A model generated the notes under the pieces. It saw only the letters and a program-made list of their open reading frames with translations, did not search any database and was not told the origin of the DNA. Source: Flavobacterium phragmitis (GTDB lineage: Bacteria; Bacteroidota; Bacteroidia; Flavobacteriales; Flavobacteriaceae). From it: 64,000 nt of DNA. The stretch covers positions 310,001 to 374,000 of the forward strand of contig NZ_FOMH01000003.1 of assembly GCF_900112575.1 (NCBI RefSeq), given 5' to 3'. The position numbers and the translations under genes were made by a program. How positions within the stretch are numbered: position 1 is the first letter of the stretch; every line of letters begins with the position of its first letter. Of this stretch, positions 33,921-42,227 are shown piece by piece.

Positions 33921-34086
33921 GTTTCAAGCTTGAAGTTGATTTAACCGCAAAGCTCGCAAAGATATACGCAAGGTTCGCAAAGTTTATTTATAAAGCTTTG
34001 CGAACTTTGCGCTTTATAAAAGTCTTGTTTATAAAAAACCTTGCGAACTTTGCGGTTAAATTTCTCAACGTTAATCAACTTGAAAC
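33921..34086. repeat. Nested inverted repeats after the YeeE genes
   Basis: An outer stem TTTAACCGCAAAGCTCGCAA (33940-33959) pairs with TTGCGAACTTTGCGGTTAAA (34041-34060). An inner stem GTTCGCAAAG (33973-33982) pairs with 33996-34005. AAGTTGATT and AATCAACTT extend the outer arms. It may terminate transcription or be a mobile hairpin remnant; it contains no gene. Confidence 0.75.
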
Positions 34087-34147
34087 ATTAAACCTGAAAC
34101 AAATAAAACCAAAAACTTTTCTTCATCCATTTTTAATTTCCTTTTGT

Positions 34148-34166
34148 TAAGTTTGTTTAAAACAAA
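34148..34166 (+). promoter_or_regulatory. glpD promoter with palindrome
   Basis: The -7 box TAAGTTTG (34148-34155) overlaps the palindrome TTTGTTT-A-AAACAAA at 34152-34166, next to the expected transcription start. The glpD start codon is at 34193. The palindrome may be an operator (inference). Confidence 0.5.
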
Positions 34167-34192
34167 TAAGTCCCATAAAAGCAGCGTAAAAC

Positions 34193-35800
34193 ATGAACCG
34201 TTCAGAACAGTTATCCAGATTACAGAATACCGAAAATTGGGACGTAATAATTATTGGTGGTGGAGCAAGCGGACTTGGAACTGCCATTGATGCAGCAAGC
34301 CGAGGTTATAAAACCATTTTATTAGAAGCCGTAGATTTTGCCAAAGGGACTTCCAGCAGAAGTACTAAATTAGTTCACGGTGGCGTGCGTTATCTCGAAC
34401 AAGGAAATGTGCATTTGGTAAGAGAAGCATTAAAAGAAAGAGGATTAATGGCACAAAATGCTGGACATTTAGTCAAAAATCAATCTTTTGTAATTCCGAA
34501 TTACAATTGGTGGAGCGGTTACTTTTATACCATCGGATTAAAAATCTACGATTTATTATCAGGTTGTTTGAGTTTGGGTAGTTCAAAGTACATTTCAAAA
34601 AAGAAAACTATTGAAATGCTCCCAAATGTAGAAGAAAACGGATTGGTAAATGGTGTTATTTATCATGACGGCCAGTTTGATGATTCTCGTCTGGCGGTTA
34701 ATCTTGCCCAGACAGCTGTTGAAAATGGAGCTTGTGTTTTAAACTATACAAAAGTTGTCAATTTATTAAAAGACAACAACAATCAGGTAATTGGTGTTGA
34801 GGTAACCGATCAGGAAACTGGAATTACTTATAGTCTAAAAGCTTCTACTGTAATAAATGCAACAGGAGTTTTTACCAATGCTATAATGAAGTTAAACGAC
34901 ACCGTTTACAAAAAATATATTGTTCCAAGTCAGGGAATTCATTTGGTATTTGATAAATCTTTTTTACCTAGTGAACATGCCTTAATGATTCCGAAAACCA
35001 AAGACGGAAGAGTTTTATTTGCTGTTCCATGGCATAATCGCATTGTAGTTGGAACTACTGATACTTTAATCAAAAAGCAAAGCTTGGAGCCTATTGCATT
35101 AGAAAGCGAAATCCAATTTGTTTTGGAAACCGCCCAGCGCTTCTTAGCAAAAAAACCAACAAGAGCTGATGTGCTTTCCGTTTTTGCTGGATTACGTCCG
35201 TTGGCAGCACCAAAAGAAGAGGGGAAAAGTACAAAAGAAGTTTCGAGAAGTCATAAGATTATTGTTTCTGAAACTGGCTTAATAACCATTACCGGTGGAA
35301 AATGGACAACCTACAGAAAAATGGCAGAAGAAATAATCGATAAAGCTATTTTAAAAGGAAAGCTTCCTAAAAAATCTTGCGTGACAGAACATTTAGCTAT
35401 TCACGGAAACAAAACGACTAATAATCTTGATCGTGAAAATCACTTATATATATACGGTAGCGATATTTCAGAAATACTGCAACTACAAGAAAACGAACCT
35501 GAATTAAAAGAAAAACTACATCCAAATCACGAATTCACGATTGCCGAAGTCGTTTGGGCTGTACGTTACGAAATGGCGAGAACAGTCGATGATGTTTTGG
35601 CAAGACGTGTTCGATTGTTGTTTTTAGATGCTAGAGCAGCAATTCAATCTGCTGAAAAGACAGCACGAATTATGGCTAAAGAATTGAATCGAGATGAAAA
35701 TTGGATCAGTAAAGAAATTGAAGATTTCAATGAAATTTCCAAAGGTTTTCTCCTTTCAGAGTTCAGAAGCAACTCAAAAATAGATTTTCAAACGCTTTAA
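34193..35800 (+). CDS. glpD: Glycerol-3-phosphate dehydrogenase (FAD)
   Basis: This 535-residue protein has the N-terminal FAD site DVIIIGGGASGLGTAIDAAS and the family block KGTSSRSTKLVHGGVRYLEQ. LFAVPWHNRIVVGTTDT and ITITGGKWTTYRKMAEE are other conserved motifs. The C-terminal domain (about 400-535) holds the DAO_C helices with EVVWAVRYEMARTVDDVLARR. It oxidises glycerol-3-phosphate to DHAP and passes electrons to quinone at the membrane. It is alone, with no glpF or glpK adjacent. Confidence 0.95.
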   Translation: MNRSEQLSRLQNTENWDVIIIGGGASGLGTAIDAASRGYKTILLEAVDFAKGTSSRSTKLVHGGVRYLEQGNVHLVREALKERGLMAQNAGHLVKNQSFVIPNYNWWSGYFYTIGLKIYDLLSGCLSLGSSKYISKKKTIEMLPNVEENGLVNGVIYHDGQFDDSRLAVNLAQTAVENGACVLNYTKVVNLLKDNNNQVIGVEVTDQETGITYSLKASTVINATGVFTNAIMKLNDTVYKKYIVPSQGIHLVFDKSFLPSEHALMIPKTKDGRVLFAVPWHNRIVVGTTDTLIKKQSLEPIALESEIQFVLETAQRFLAKKPTRADVLSVFAGLRPLAAPKEEGKSTKEVSRSHKIIVSETGLITITGGKWTTYRKMAEEIIDKAILKGKLPKKSCVTEHLAIHGNKTTNNLDRENHLYIYGSDISEILQLQENEPELKEKLHPNHEFTIAEVVWAVRYEMARTVDDVLARRVRLLFLDARAAIQSAEKTARIMAKELNRDENWISKEIEDFNEISKGFLLSEFRSNSKIDFQTL

Positions 35801-36101
35801 ACGTTCAAAATAAACTAAAAAAGCATAAGTCGTTTCTGCCATTAACAGCATTTCTATTTTGCAGTATCAAATTCAGTAAAATTTATTCGCAAGGGTTCAA
35901 GACTAAGATTATTTATAATTTAAAAAACTAAAAATCAACACTTTATTTCAAAAAATAGAATTAATTTCATTCTGATTTTCAATCCAATAAGCTCTTTGAA
36001 TTCTTACATGTTTTAATAATTAACAAATTTTTAACACGACACTTGTATATACAAATATCAAAAGTTCTACATTTGTATATACAAATTATACACTTACGAC
36101 T
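35801..36101 (+). promoter_or_regulatory. MarR promoter with two identical operator palindromes
   Basis: TTGTATATACAA occurs at 36043-36054 and at 36073-36084. The first supplies the -33 TTG and the second overlaps the TTTG of the -7 box TACATTTG (36068-36075); the spacing is 22 bp. This is the layout of a MarR autorepressor. The remaining 35801-36030 holds AT-rich sequence with nothing recognised. Confidence 0.8.
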
Positions 36102-36560
36102 ATGACAATTGAAGAGGTTATTAAGAGTACGGTTAAGATGGATAATGCGAAAAAAGTTATTCTGAATATCATGTACACACAAAATGTCGTTCAGGATCAT
36201 TTCAACGAGTTAATTAAACCGTATGATTTATCTGGAGAGCAATACAATGTGTTACGTATATTAAGAGGGCAAAAAGGGAAACCAGCCAATATGTGCGTAA
36301 TACAAGAACGAATGCTTGCTAAAACAAGCAACACAACAAGATTGGTAGACAAATTATTGTTAAAAGAATTTGTAACCCGAAATGTCTGTCCAGATAATCG
36401 AAGAAAAATAGAAGTTTTGATTACTCAGAAAGGATTAGATGTTTTAAAAGAATTAGATCCAAAAGTAGACGAACACGAAAAAGCGTTTGCTGACAATCTA
36501 AAACCAGAAGAATTACTTTTCTTAAATCAGTTATTAGAAAAATTTAGAACCAACAAATAA
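36102..36560 (+). CDS. MarR-family transcriptional regulator
   Basis: This 152-residue protein has the winged-helix MarR fold. It starts with an N-terminal dimerisation helix, then SGEQYNVLRILRGQKGKPANMCV. The recognition region is IQERMLAKTSNTTRLVDKLLLK, and the wing is VTRNVCPDNRRKIEVLITQKG. It probably represses its own operon by binding the two TTGTATATACAA sites and lets go on contact with an oxidant, quinone or similar signal. The nitroreductase and YceI genes follow closely (10 nt to the nitroreductase) and are likely its targets. Confidence 0.92.
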   Translation: MTIEEVIKSTVKMDNAKKVILNIMYTQNVVQDHFNELIKPYDLSGEQYNVLRILRGQKGKPANMCVIQERMLAKTSNTTRLVDKLLLKEFVTRNVCPDNRRKIEVLITQKGLDVLKELDPKVDEHEKAFADNLKPEELLFLNQLLEKFRTNK

Positions 36561-36570
36561 AATTACTATT

Positions 36571-37203
36571 ATGAGCAATATCGTAGAAAATCTAAATTGG
36601 AGATATGCAACAAAACAATTTGATGCAACAAAAAAAATCTCTGATACAGATCTAAGCACTTTAAAAGAAGCCGTTAGATTAAGTGCTTCTTCATACGGAT
36701 TACAACCATACAAAGTTATTATCGTTGAAAATCCAGCGTTAAGAGAAGAATTAAAAGCGGCAGCTTGGGGACAAACTCAAATTACAGATGCTTCTCACCT
36801 ATTTATTTTTGCAAATGACTTAAACCTTGACACTGCATCTGTAGACAAATACATCAGCAATATTAGCGAAACCAGAGGCGTACCAGTTGATGCTTTAGGT
36901 GGATTCAGCGACATGATGAAAGGTGTAATCACCAATTTATCTGCTGAGGCAAAACATATCTGGACTGCAAAACAAACTTATTTAGCCTTAGGAAACTTAT
37001 TAAATGCTGCTGCAGAATTAAAAATTGATGCTACTCCTATGGAAGGTTTCAATGCTGCTAAATTCAACGAAATTTTAGGTTTCGACAAATTAGGTTTAAA
37101 TGCATCAGTAATCGCAACAGTAGGTTACAGACATGATGAAGATACTACACAACACTATAAAAAAGTTAGAAAATCAAACGAAGAATTATTTATCACACTA
37201 TAA
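36571..37203 (+). CDS. NAD(P)H-dependent nitroreductase (NfsB-like)
   Basis: This 210-residue protein has the FMN-binding signature RYATKQFDATKKIS and the mid-section VRLSASSYGLQPYKVIIVE. The helical core follows (WTAKQTYLALGNLLNAAAELKIDATPMEGF), ending with KLGLNASVIATVGYRHDED. It reduces quinones, nitro-aromatics or flavins with NAD(P)H, often as a two-electron detoxifying step. It sits in an operon with a MarR repressor and a YceI protein, a common set for electrophile stress. Confidence 0.93.
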   Translation: MSNIVENLNWRYATKQFDATKKISDTDLSTLKEAVRLSASSYGLQPYKVIIVENPALREELKAAAWGQTQITDASHLFIFANDLNLDTASVDKYISNISETRGVPVDALGGFSDMMKGVITNLSAEAKHIWTAKQTYLALGNLLNAAAELKIDATPMEGFNAAKFNEILGFDKLGLNASVIATVGYRHDEDTTQHYKKVRKSNEELFITL

Positions 37204-37241
37204 TTATTTATTAATCCAAATTCAATTTTAATTTTAAAAAC

Positions 37242-37808
37242 ATGAAAAATTTAAAAACAATTGCAATAGCATTATTCGTAGCAGCAGCTGGAATCTCAGT
37301 AAACGCTCAAACAAAAAAAATCGACGTTAAAGCATCTACTATCAAATGGGTAGGTAAAAAAGTAACTGGAGAACACTCTGGAACTGTAAACTTCAAAGAA
37401 GGAGCTGTAGTTTTCAAAGGAAAAAAATTAGCAGGTGGTAGCTTTACAGTTGATATGACTTCATTAACTTCAACTGATTTAACTGGAGAATACCAAGGAA
37501 AATTAAACGGGCACTTAAAAGCTGACGATTTCTTCGGAACTGATAAATTCCCAACTGCAAAATTAGTTTTCAAAACTATCAGTTCAAAATCTACTGATGT
37601 TTACGCTGTAACTGCTGATTTAACTATCAAAGGAATCACTAAACCGGTAACTTTTGACATCACTGTAAAAGGAAACACTGCTACAACTGCTTTCAAAGTT
37701 GACAGAACTAAATACGATATTAAATATGGTTCAGGTAGTTTCTTCGACGGTTTAGGAGACAAAACTATCAATGACGAGTTCGAATTAGCTGTAGCTTTAA
37801 AATTCTAA
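37242..37808 (+). CDS. YceI-family periplasmic protein
   Basis: This 188-residue protein has a signal peptide ending GISVNAQ and then a single YceI lipocalin-like barrel. The domain shows STIKWVGKKVTGEHSGTVNF, the FFGTDKFPTAKLVF segment, LTIKGITKPVTFDITV, and the last strand DEFELAVALKF. YceI proteins bind isoprenoid lipids such as quinones. It is the last gene of the MarR unit, which makes a quinone-linked role plausible. A strong terminator follows. Confidence 0.92.
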   Translation: MKNLKTIAIALFVAAAGISVNAQTKKIDVKASTIKWVGKKVTGEHSGTVNFKEGAVVFKGKKLAGGSFTVDMTSLTSTDLTGEYQGKLNGHLKADDFFGTDKFPTAKLVFKTISSKSTDVYAVTADLTIKGITKPVTFDITVKGNTATTAFKVDRTKYDIKYGSGSFFDGLGDKTINDEFELAVALKF

Positions 37809-37839
37809 TTTTTAAGACTTACTAGTTCAAAAAAATACA

Positions 37840-37878
37840 AAACCCCGACAGTTTAAAATTGTCGGGGTTTATTTTTTT
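37840..37878. terminator. Terminator of the MarR-YceI unit
   Basis: AACCCCGACA (37841-37850) pairs with TGTCGGGGTT (37860-37869), followed by a T-run. The stop of the broken toxin gene (minus strand) falls in the same T-run. Confidence 0.9.
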
Positions 37879-38201
37879 ATTTTGTTCTCTTCATATTTAT
37901 AGGATTTTGACGAGTATCAAAGACATCCAAAATTAGACTGCGTTTTTTTCTAAATTAATCCAGTAAATTATTTTATAATTTTTGAAAATTAAATAACGTA
38001 TTTCTCTTGAATAATTAAGTAAAAGTTCTTCTTTTTGACCAATTTCAGACTGTGTTTCTAACTTAAGTGTTTCTTTTGTAATCCTAAAATCCCAACTACA
38101 AGATTCTTTGCTAAATTTAAACTAGCTGTCCTTTTATAGTAATCAAAAATACTCTTCAATTCTGCCTTAGCAAAATCAGTCCAAACAATTCTTAGCGCCA
38201 T
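37877..38201 (-). pseudogene. RelE/ParE-type toxin broken by two frameshifts
   Basis: Reading the minus strand, three overlapping frames together give one toxin. The first is MALRIVWTDFAKAELKSIF to about 38085. The second is ITKETLKLETQSEIGQKEEL...EIRYLIFKNYKIIYWINLEK (38082 to about 37935). The third is ILDVFDTRQNPINMKRTK and stop (37933-37877). The assembled reading matches the usual length and pattern of RelE/ParE ribonuclease or gyrase-type toxins (for example the IWYWIN-like core and DTRQNP end). The ATG overlaps the antitoxin stop, as in intact pairs. At least two single-base changes therefore inactivate it. Confidence 0.8.
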
Positions 38202-38431
38202 TTCTCAATTTCGGCAATTAAATCATTTGCATCCGTTACTCGCCCATTTACAGAATCTTCAACAGAACTATCAATTCTTTTTTGAAAATCAGATATTGAC
38301 ATTGGTTCTAATGAGGAGTCAATTTTATTTTCTTTTTTTAATAATTTTTCGAACTGAGAAATTGCTTTCTCACTTTCCAATTTCAGAAAGTCTCTAATAA
38401 AATTTACTTTTCTAGTATCTAAGTCCATCAC
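38192..38431 (-). CDS. Antitoxin of a broken RelE/ParE pair
   Basis: This 79-residue protein has an acidic N-terminal part (LDTRKVNFIRDFLKLESEKA). A middle region ISQFEKLLKKENK and a C-terminal part (MSISDFQKRIDSSVEDSVNGRVTDANDLIAEIEKW) follow. The pattern is that of small flavobacterial antitoxins upstream of ParE-like toxins. The toxin ATG overlaps its last codons by 10 nt. With the toxin broken, this antitoxin is intact but may now have no partner in cis. Confidence 0.8.
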   Translation of the reverse strand: MMDLDTRKVNFIRDFLKLESEKAISQFEKLLKKENKIDSSLEPMSISDFQKRIDSSVEDSVNGRVTDANDLIAEIEKWR

Positions 38432-38653
38432 TTTCTATTTTTATCAAAGTTACAAATTATCTCTAAATGAAAATTTACTGGTTTCAATTTTAATATAATT
38501 TGGTATAAGTCGATTTGAATTTCTTTTCAAAAACATAACGTTCTTAATATTAAAATAACGCTTTCGTAATAAGCTTCGGGACTTTGATTAACATACGGCT
38601 TCTAATTTTGGGACAATTAAAAAAATCAAAAACTAGAAATTAAAATCATAGTT

Positions 38654-39934
38654 ATGAAAACAAAATTACGCATTGCTTCTATCACATTCATTATCAGCCT
38701 TTTCGCACACGCACAGCAACAGCCAAAAGGAATTACAGGAAATACAAACTGGATGAACAACTGGACTAGTTTTAGGCCTGCTGTTAATGACTACAGCGAA
38801 GCTACTAATATCATAGCTGGAACTATCGATAAAGATACCAGATTAGTAAAACGTAATGTCTACCATTTAGTTGGCGTTGTGTATGTTACCAATAACGCTA
38901 CTTTAACAATAGAACCCGGAACCGTAATCCGTGGAGATGATAAAACCTGCGGTACTCTTGTAATTACAAACGGAGCAAAAATTATTGCTGAAGGTTTGGA
39001 AACCGACCCCATTATCTTCACTTCAGAAAATGAAATAAACAATAGAAAACCAGGTGACTGGGGCGGAATTATTGTTTTAGGAAAAGCGCCTATTAATACT
39101 TTAGGAGGTGTTCATACGTTACCTTTTGATCTGGAGCCGACTTTAAATCATTACGGAGGTCAGGATCCGGAAGATAATTCAGGGATTTTAAAATATGTGC
39201 GAATTGAATATGCGGGTAGAAAATTAAGCGCTTCTAAAGAACTTAACGGACTTTCTCTTGCAGGTGTCGGAAGAAAAACCATCGTAAGTAATATCCAGAT
39301 TAGTTTTTCAAATGATGATTCTTTTGAGTGTTATGGAGGAGATTTAAATCTTAGCAACCTTATCTCATTTAGAACAACAGATGATGATTTTGATTTTACA
39401 CAAGGTGCTCAAATTAACATTAGTAATAGTATTGCGATTCGTCATCCATTTTCTTCAGACATTTCAGGTTCAAGATGTTTTGAAGTTGACTCTTATGAGA
39501 AAATTGCCAATACGGATATGACGAAAAAAATGACCAAAATAAATGCCAGCAATATCACTTTGGTCAATCTGGAAGAAAACAATCAAGGTTTGGTAAGGGA
39601 ATCTGCTTACATCAGAGAAAACACCTTTTTCAACCTGACCAATAGTGTAGTTTCAGGTTTTGCTCCTTTTGTTTTACTTGAAGGTGCAATTGGAAATGGA
39701 GAAGCAAATCTTTCTAAAATTAGCTTTAAAAATGTGATTGCCAACAACTGCAAAGGCGAAATTGAAAGTGAATCTGCAAGTAACAATACAGGGATAAAAA
39801 ACTATTATGGTAACCCTCAATACGATATCCAATTCACAAAAGTAAAGCTAAACGAACTATTTTATCTTCCAAATATAAAAGCAAATCCAGATTTTAGATT
39901 AAATGTAAACAATACGCTGGCTATTGGAAATTAA
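38654..39934 (+). CDS. Exported parallel beta-helix-like protein
   Basis: This 426-residue protein has a signal peptide ending LFAHAQ and a right-handed beta-helix pattern. It shows repeated short strands with Gly/Asn turns: TNNATLTIEPGTVIRGDDK, LVITNGAKIIAEG, GDWGGIIVLGKAP, and a central block with the Asp-rich FRTTDDDFDFTQGAQ. The type resembles secreted cell-surface or polysaccharide-binding helices of flavobacteria. No C-terminal type IX sorting domain was seen. It is upstream of the trp leader but separated by 120 bp and likely transcribed on its own. Confidence 0.7.
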   Translation: MKTKLRIASITFIISLFAHAQQQPKGITGNTNWMNNWTSFRPAVNDYSEATNIIAGTIDKDTRLVKRNVYHLVGVVYVTNNATLTIEPGTVIRGDDKTCGTLVITNGAKIIAEGLETDPIIFTSENEINNRKPGDWGGIIVLGKAPINTLGGVHTLPFDLEPTLNHYGGQDPEDNSGILKYVRIEYAGRKLSASKELNGLSLAGVGRKTIVSNIQISFSNDDSFECYGGDLNLSNLISFRTTDDDFDFTQGAQINISNSIAIRHPFSSDISGSRCFEVDSYEKIANTDMTKKMTKINASNITLVNLEENNQGLVRESAYIRENTFFNLTNSVVSGFAPFVLLEGAIGNGEANLSKISFKNVIANNCKGEIESESASNNTGIKNYYGNPQYDIQFTKVKLNELFYLPNIKANPDFRLNVNNTLAIGN

Positions 39935-40057
39935 GGAGTTGTAATGCATCAGCTAAATAAAATTTAACAAATTTTGAAATTTTGAAAAGATTTTTTTGAA
40001 ATTTTATGTACGCTATTTAAAATTACATTTATATATTTGTCACATCAAAATAAAGAA
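39935..40057 (+). promoter_or_regulatory. trp operon promoter region
   Basis: A -7 box TATATTTG at 40032-40039 lies about 19 nt before the leader-peptide ATG at 40058, the expected leader length for this phylum. A convincing -33 TTG at the usual spacing is not visible. Confidence 0.6.
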
Positions 40058-40114
40058 ATGAGAACAATTTTAAACAATACTTGGTGGTGGAGCAATTTAC
40101 GTCAGACGTCGTGA
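40058..40114 (+). CDS. trpL: trp leader peptide
   Basis: This is an 18-codon reading frame (MRTILNNTWWWSNLRQTS) with three consecutive Trp codons at 40082-40090. It lies between a TATATTTG promoter and a strong terminator, upstream of trpE. Trp starvation would stall ribosomes on the Trp codons. The stop codon region GTCGTGA (40108-40114) is complementary to TCACGAC (40167-40173) in the terminator, so it can act as part of an antiterminator. Confidence 0.85.
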   Translation: MRTILNNTWWWSNLRQTS

Positions 40115-40188
40115 ACAAAGCTTCCTATGGTATTGTAAGAAAACTATAAATATAAAAGGCTTGTCATCACGACAAGCCTTTTTTTTTG
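40108..40188 (+). promoter_or_regulatory. trp attenuator with antiterminator pairing
   Basis: The terminator is an AAGGCTTGTC/GACAAGCCTT stem (40156-40165, 40171-40180) with the loop ATCAC and a T-run to about 40188. The alternative pairing GTCGTGA (40108-40114) with TCACGAC (40167-40173) uses the loop and the first bases of the 3' arm. A ribosome stalled at Trp leaves GTCGTGA free. One that reaches the stop codon covers it. Confidence 0.75.
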
Positions 40189-40234
40189 GTCATAATTTAA
40201 ATTAAAAACGAACACAATTAAAAAACTACATACA

Positions 40235-41635
40235 TTGAAACCTTTTATCCTTAATACCAATTACAAGCAAATTCTGGCAGACACTGTTACGCCGGTTAGT
40301 ATTTACTTTAAAATCAGAGATAAATTTCCTAATAGTTTATTACTGGAAAGTAGTGATTACCACGGAAATGACAACAGTTTCTCTTATATCTGCTGTAATC
40401 CAATTGCTACTATCAAAATCGAAAGCGAGGTTATCTCGAAAACTTTTCCTGACGGAACTTCAGAGAAAATCAATATCGATTCTTCAACAAATATTCCACA
40501 GGTAATTCAGGAATTTTCAGGTCAGTTTAAATCGGAGAAAAATGATTTCAAATTCATTAACAACGGTTTATTCGGATACATTTCTTACGATGCCGTTCGT
40601 TATTTCGAAAAAGTTTCAATTGCAAAAAAAGACAATGCAACTTCAATTCCAGATGTTTTTTACGCTGTTTACCAAAACATTATTGCGATAAACCATTTCA
40701 AAAATGAAGCTTATATTTTCTGCCACAGTGTAGATGGAAAAAATAACATTGCAGAAATCGAACAATTGTTACAATCCAGAAATATAGCTTCTTATAAATT
40801 TTCTAAAGAAGGCGAAGGTTTTTCTAATTTAACCGATGAGGAATTTAAAGAAAATGTGGCTTTAGCCAAAAAACACTGCTACAGAGGTGATGTATTTCAA
40901 TTAGTATTATCACGTCGTTTTACGCAGGGATTTAAAGGTGACGAATTCAATGTTTACAGAGCTTTAAGAAGCATTAATCCTTCTCCGTATTTGTTCTTTT
41001 TTGATTATGGTGATTTTAAAATCTTTGGTTCTTCTCCGGAAGCACAAATTATTGTAAAAGACAGAAAAGCCGAAATTCATCCAATTGCGGGAACTTTTAA
41101 AAGAACAGGAGATGATGAACGTGATGCCCTTTTAGCCAAAGAACTTTCTGAAGATAAAAAAGAAAACAGCGAACATGTAATGTTGGTTGATTTGGCAAGA
41201 AATGATTTAAGCCGAAATGGTCATGATGTTAATGTAGAAAAATACAGAGAAGTTCAGTTTTTCTCTCACGTAATTCACTTAGTTTCAAAAGTAACAGGAC
41301 ATTTACATGACAAAGCGACAACTATGCAGGTTGTAGCAGATACTTTTCCTGCGGGAACATTAAGCGGAGCTCCGAAACACAGAGCCATGCAGTTAATTGA
41401 AGATTGCGAAAAAACAAACCGTAACTTCTACGGAGGTGCAATTGGTGTAATGGATTTTGATGGAAATTTTAACCACGCCATTATGATTCGAACTTTCCTT
41501 TCTAAAAATCATCAATTACATTGTCAGGCGGGCGCCGGAATTGTAGCAAGCTCAGATGAAGAAAGCGAAATGCAGGAAGTTTACAATAAATTAAGAGCCT
41601 TGAATACAGCGCTGGAAATGGCAGAGAAAATTTAG
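40235..41635 (+). CDS. trpE: Anthranilate synthase component I
   Basis: This 466-residue chorismate-binding enzyme has the feedback-site region NSLLLESSDY, PSPYLFFFDYGDFKIFGSSPE, PIAGTFKRTGDDERD and VDLARNDLSR. It converts chorismate with ammonia or glutamine to anthranilate together with TrpG. The start is a TTG at 40235, because no in-frame ATG exists before the conserved N-terminal region (FILNTNYKQILADT). It begins about 47 nt after the attenuator terminator. A small lipoprotein gene separates it from trpG. Confidence 0.95.
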   Translation: MKPFILNTNYKQILADTVTPVSIYFKIRDKFPNSLLLESSDYHGNDNSFSYICCNPIATIKIESEVISKTFPDGTSEKINIDSSTNIPQVIQEFSGQFKSEKNDFKFINNGLFGYISYDAVRYFEKVSIAKKDNATSIPDVFYAVYQNIIAINHFKNEAYIFCHSVDGKNNIAEIEQLLQSRNIASYKFSKEGEGFSNLTDEEFKENVALAKKHCYRGDVFQLVLSRRFTQGFKGDEFNVYRALRSINPSPYLFFFDYGDFKIFGSSPEAQIIVKDRKAEIHPIAGTFKRTGDDERDALLAKELSEDKKENSEHVMLVDLARNDLSRNGHDVNVEKYREVQFFSHVIHLVSKVTGHLHDKATTMQVVADTFPAGTLSGAPKHRAMQLIEDCEKTNRNFYGGAIGVMDFDGNFNHAIMIRTFLSKNHQLHCQAGAGIVASSDEESEMQEVYNKLRALNTALEMAEKI

Positions 41636-41704
41636 TAGTCAGTGTTCAGTTTTTAGTGTTCAGTCATAAAACTTGAAACAATTAACAAACAAACCATAAA
41701 AACC

Positions 41705-42145
41705 ATGAGAAAAGCAATTTCAATTTTAGTTTTAATCATTACAATTTTATCTTGTAATTCTGAAAAGAAAAATCCGATTGAGGGAACCTGGCGTCTTATA
41801 TCAGCTGAAACTACTGAGAAAGATTCGACTTTTTCTACTTTCAATAAAAACACCAAAATGATTAAGATTATAAATGATTCTCACTTTGCTTTTCTAAATC
41901 ATGATTTGAAAAACGGGAAAGATTCAACAACAGCATTATATTTTGCAGGAGGCGGAAAATATACTTTGAAAGACAGTATTTATACCGAAAATCTAGAATA
42001 TTTTAATAATCGCAACTGGGAAAACAACAAGTTTGAATTTGTAGTAAAAGTTCAGAACGATACCTTAATTCAAAAAGGAATAGAAAAAATAGAAAAATTA
42101 GGCGTAGATCATATTATTATTGAGAAATACGTTCGAGAAAAATAA
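41705..42145 (+). CDS. Hypothetical lipoprotein inside the trp operon
   Basis: This 146-residue lipoprotein (lipobox ILSC, Cys17) has a beta-rich, lipocalin-like domain (NPIEGTWRLISAETTEK, LYFAGGGKYTLKDSIY, FVVKVQNDTLIQKG). Proteins with the GTWxL start are often annotated as lipocalin-like or DUF4488-type, and ligand binding is unproven. It lies between trpE and trpG on the same strand and has no relation to tryptophan synthesis that I can see. Repeats (TTCAGT words and CTTAGnnn units) flank it on both sides. Confidence 0.7.
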   Translation: MRKAISILVLIITILSCNSEKKNPIEGTWRLISAETTEKDSTFSTFNKNTKMIKIINDSHFAFLNHDLKNGKDSTTALYFAGGGKYTLKDSIYTENLEYFNNRNWENNKFEFVVKVQNDTLIQKGIEKIEKLGVDHIIIEKYVREK

Positions 42146-42185
42146 AATTTAGTTGCCAGTCTCAGTCTCAGTTTTCAGTAAAAAA

Positions 42186-42227
42186 CTTAGTATCTCAGAA
42201 CCTTAGCAACTTAGAAACTTAAAAAAA
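42186..42227 (+). repeat. 8-bp-unit element before trpG
   Basis: Units CTTAGTAT, CTCAGAAC, CTTAGCAA, CTTAGAAA and CTTAAAAA occupy 42186-42225, then AA and the trpG ATG at 42228. A preceding block of CAGTCTC/TTTTCAGT words (42155-42180) is of the kind that also precedes the copies at 42861 and 55335. Confidence 0.8.

Noticed and set aside
36043..36084. Repeated 12-mer as a possible CRISPR or iteron array
   Set aside because: Only two copies, both palindromic and built into a promoter, so an operator explains them.
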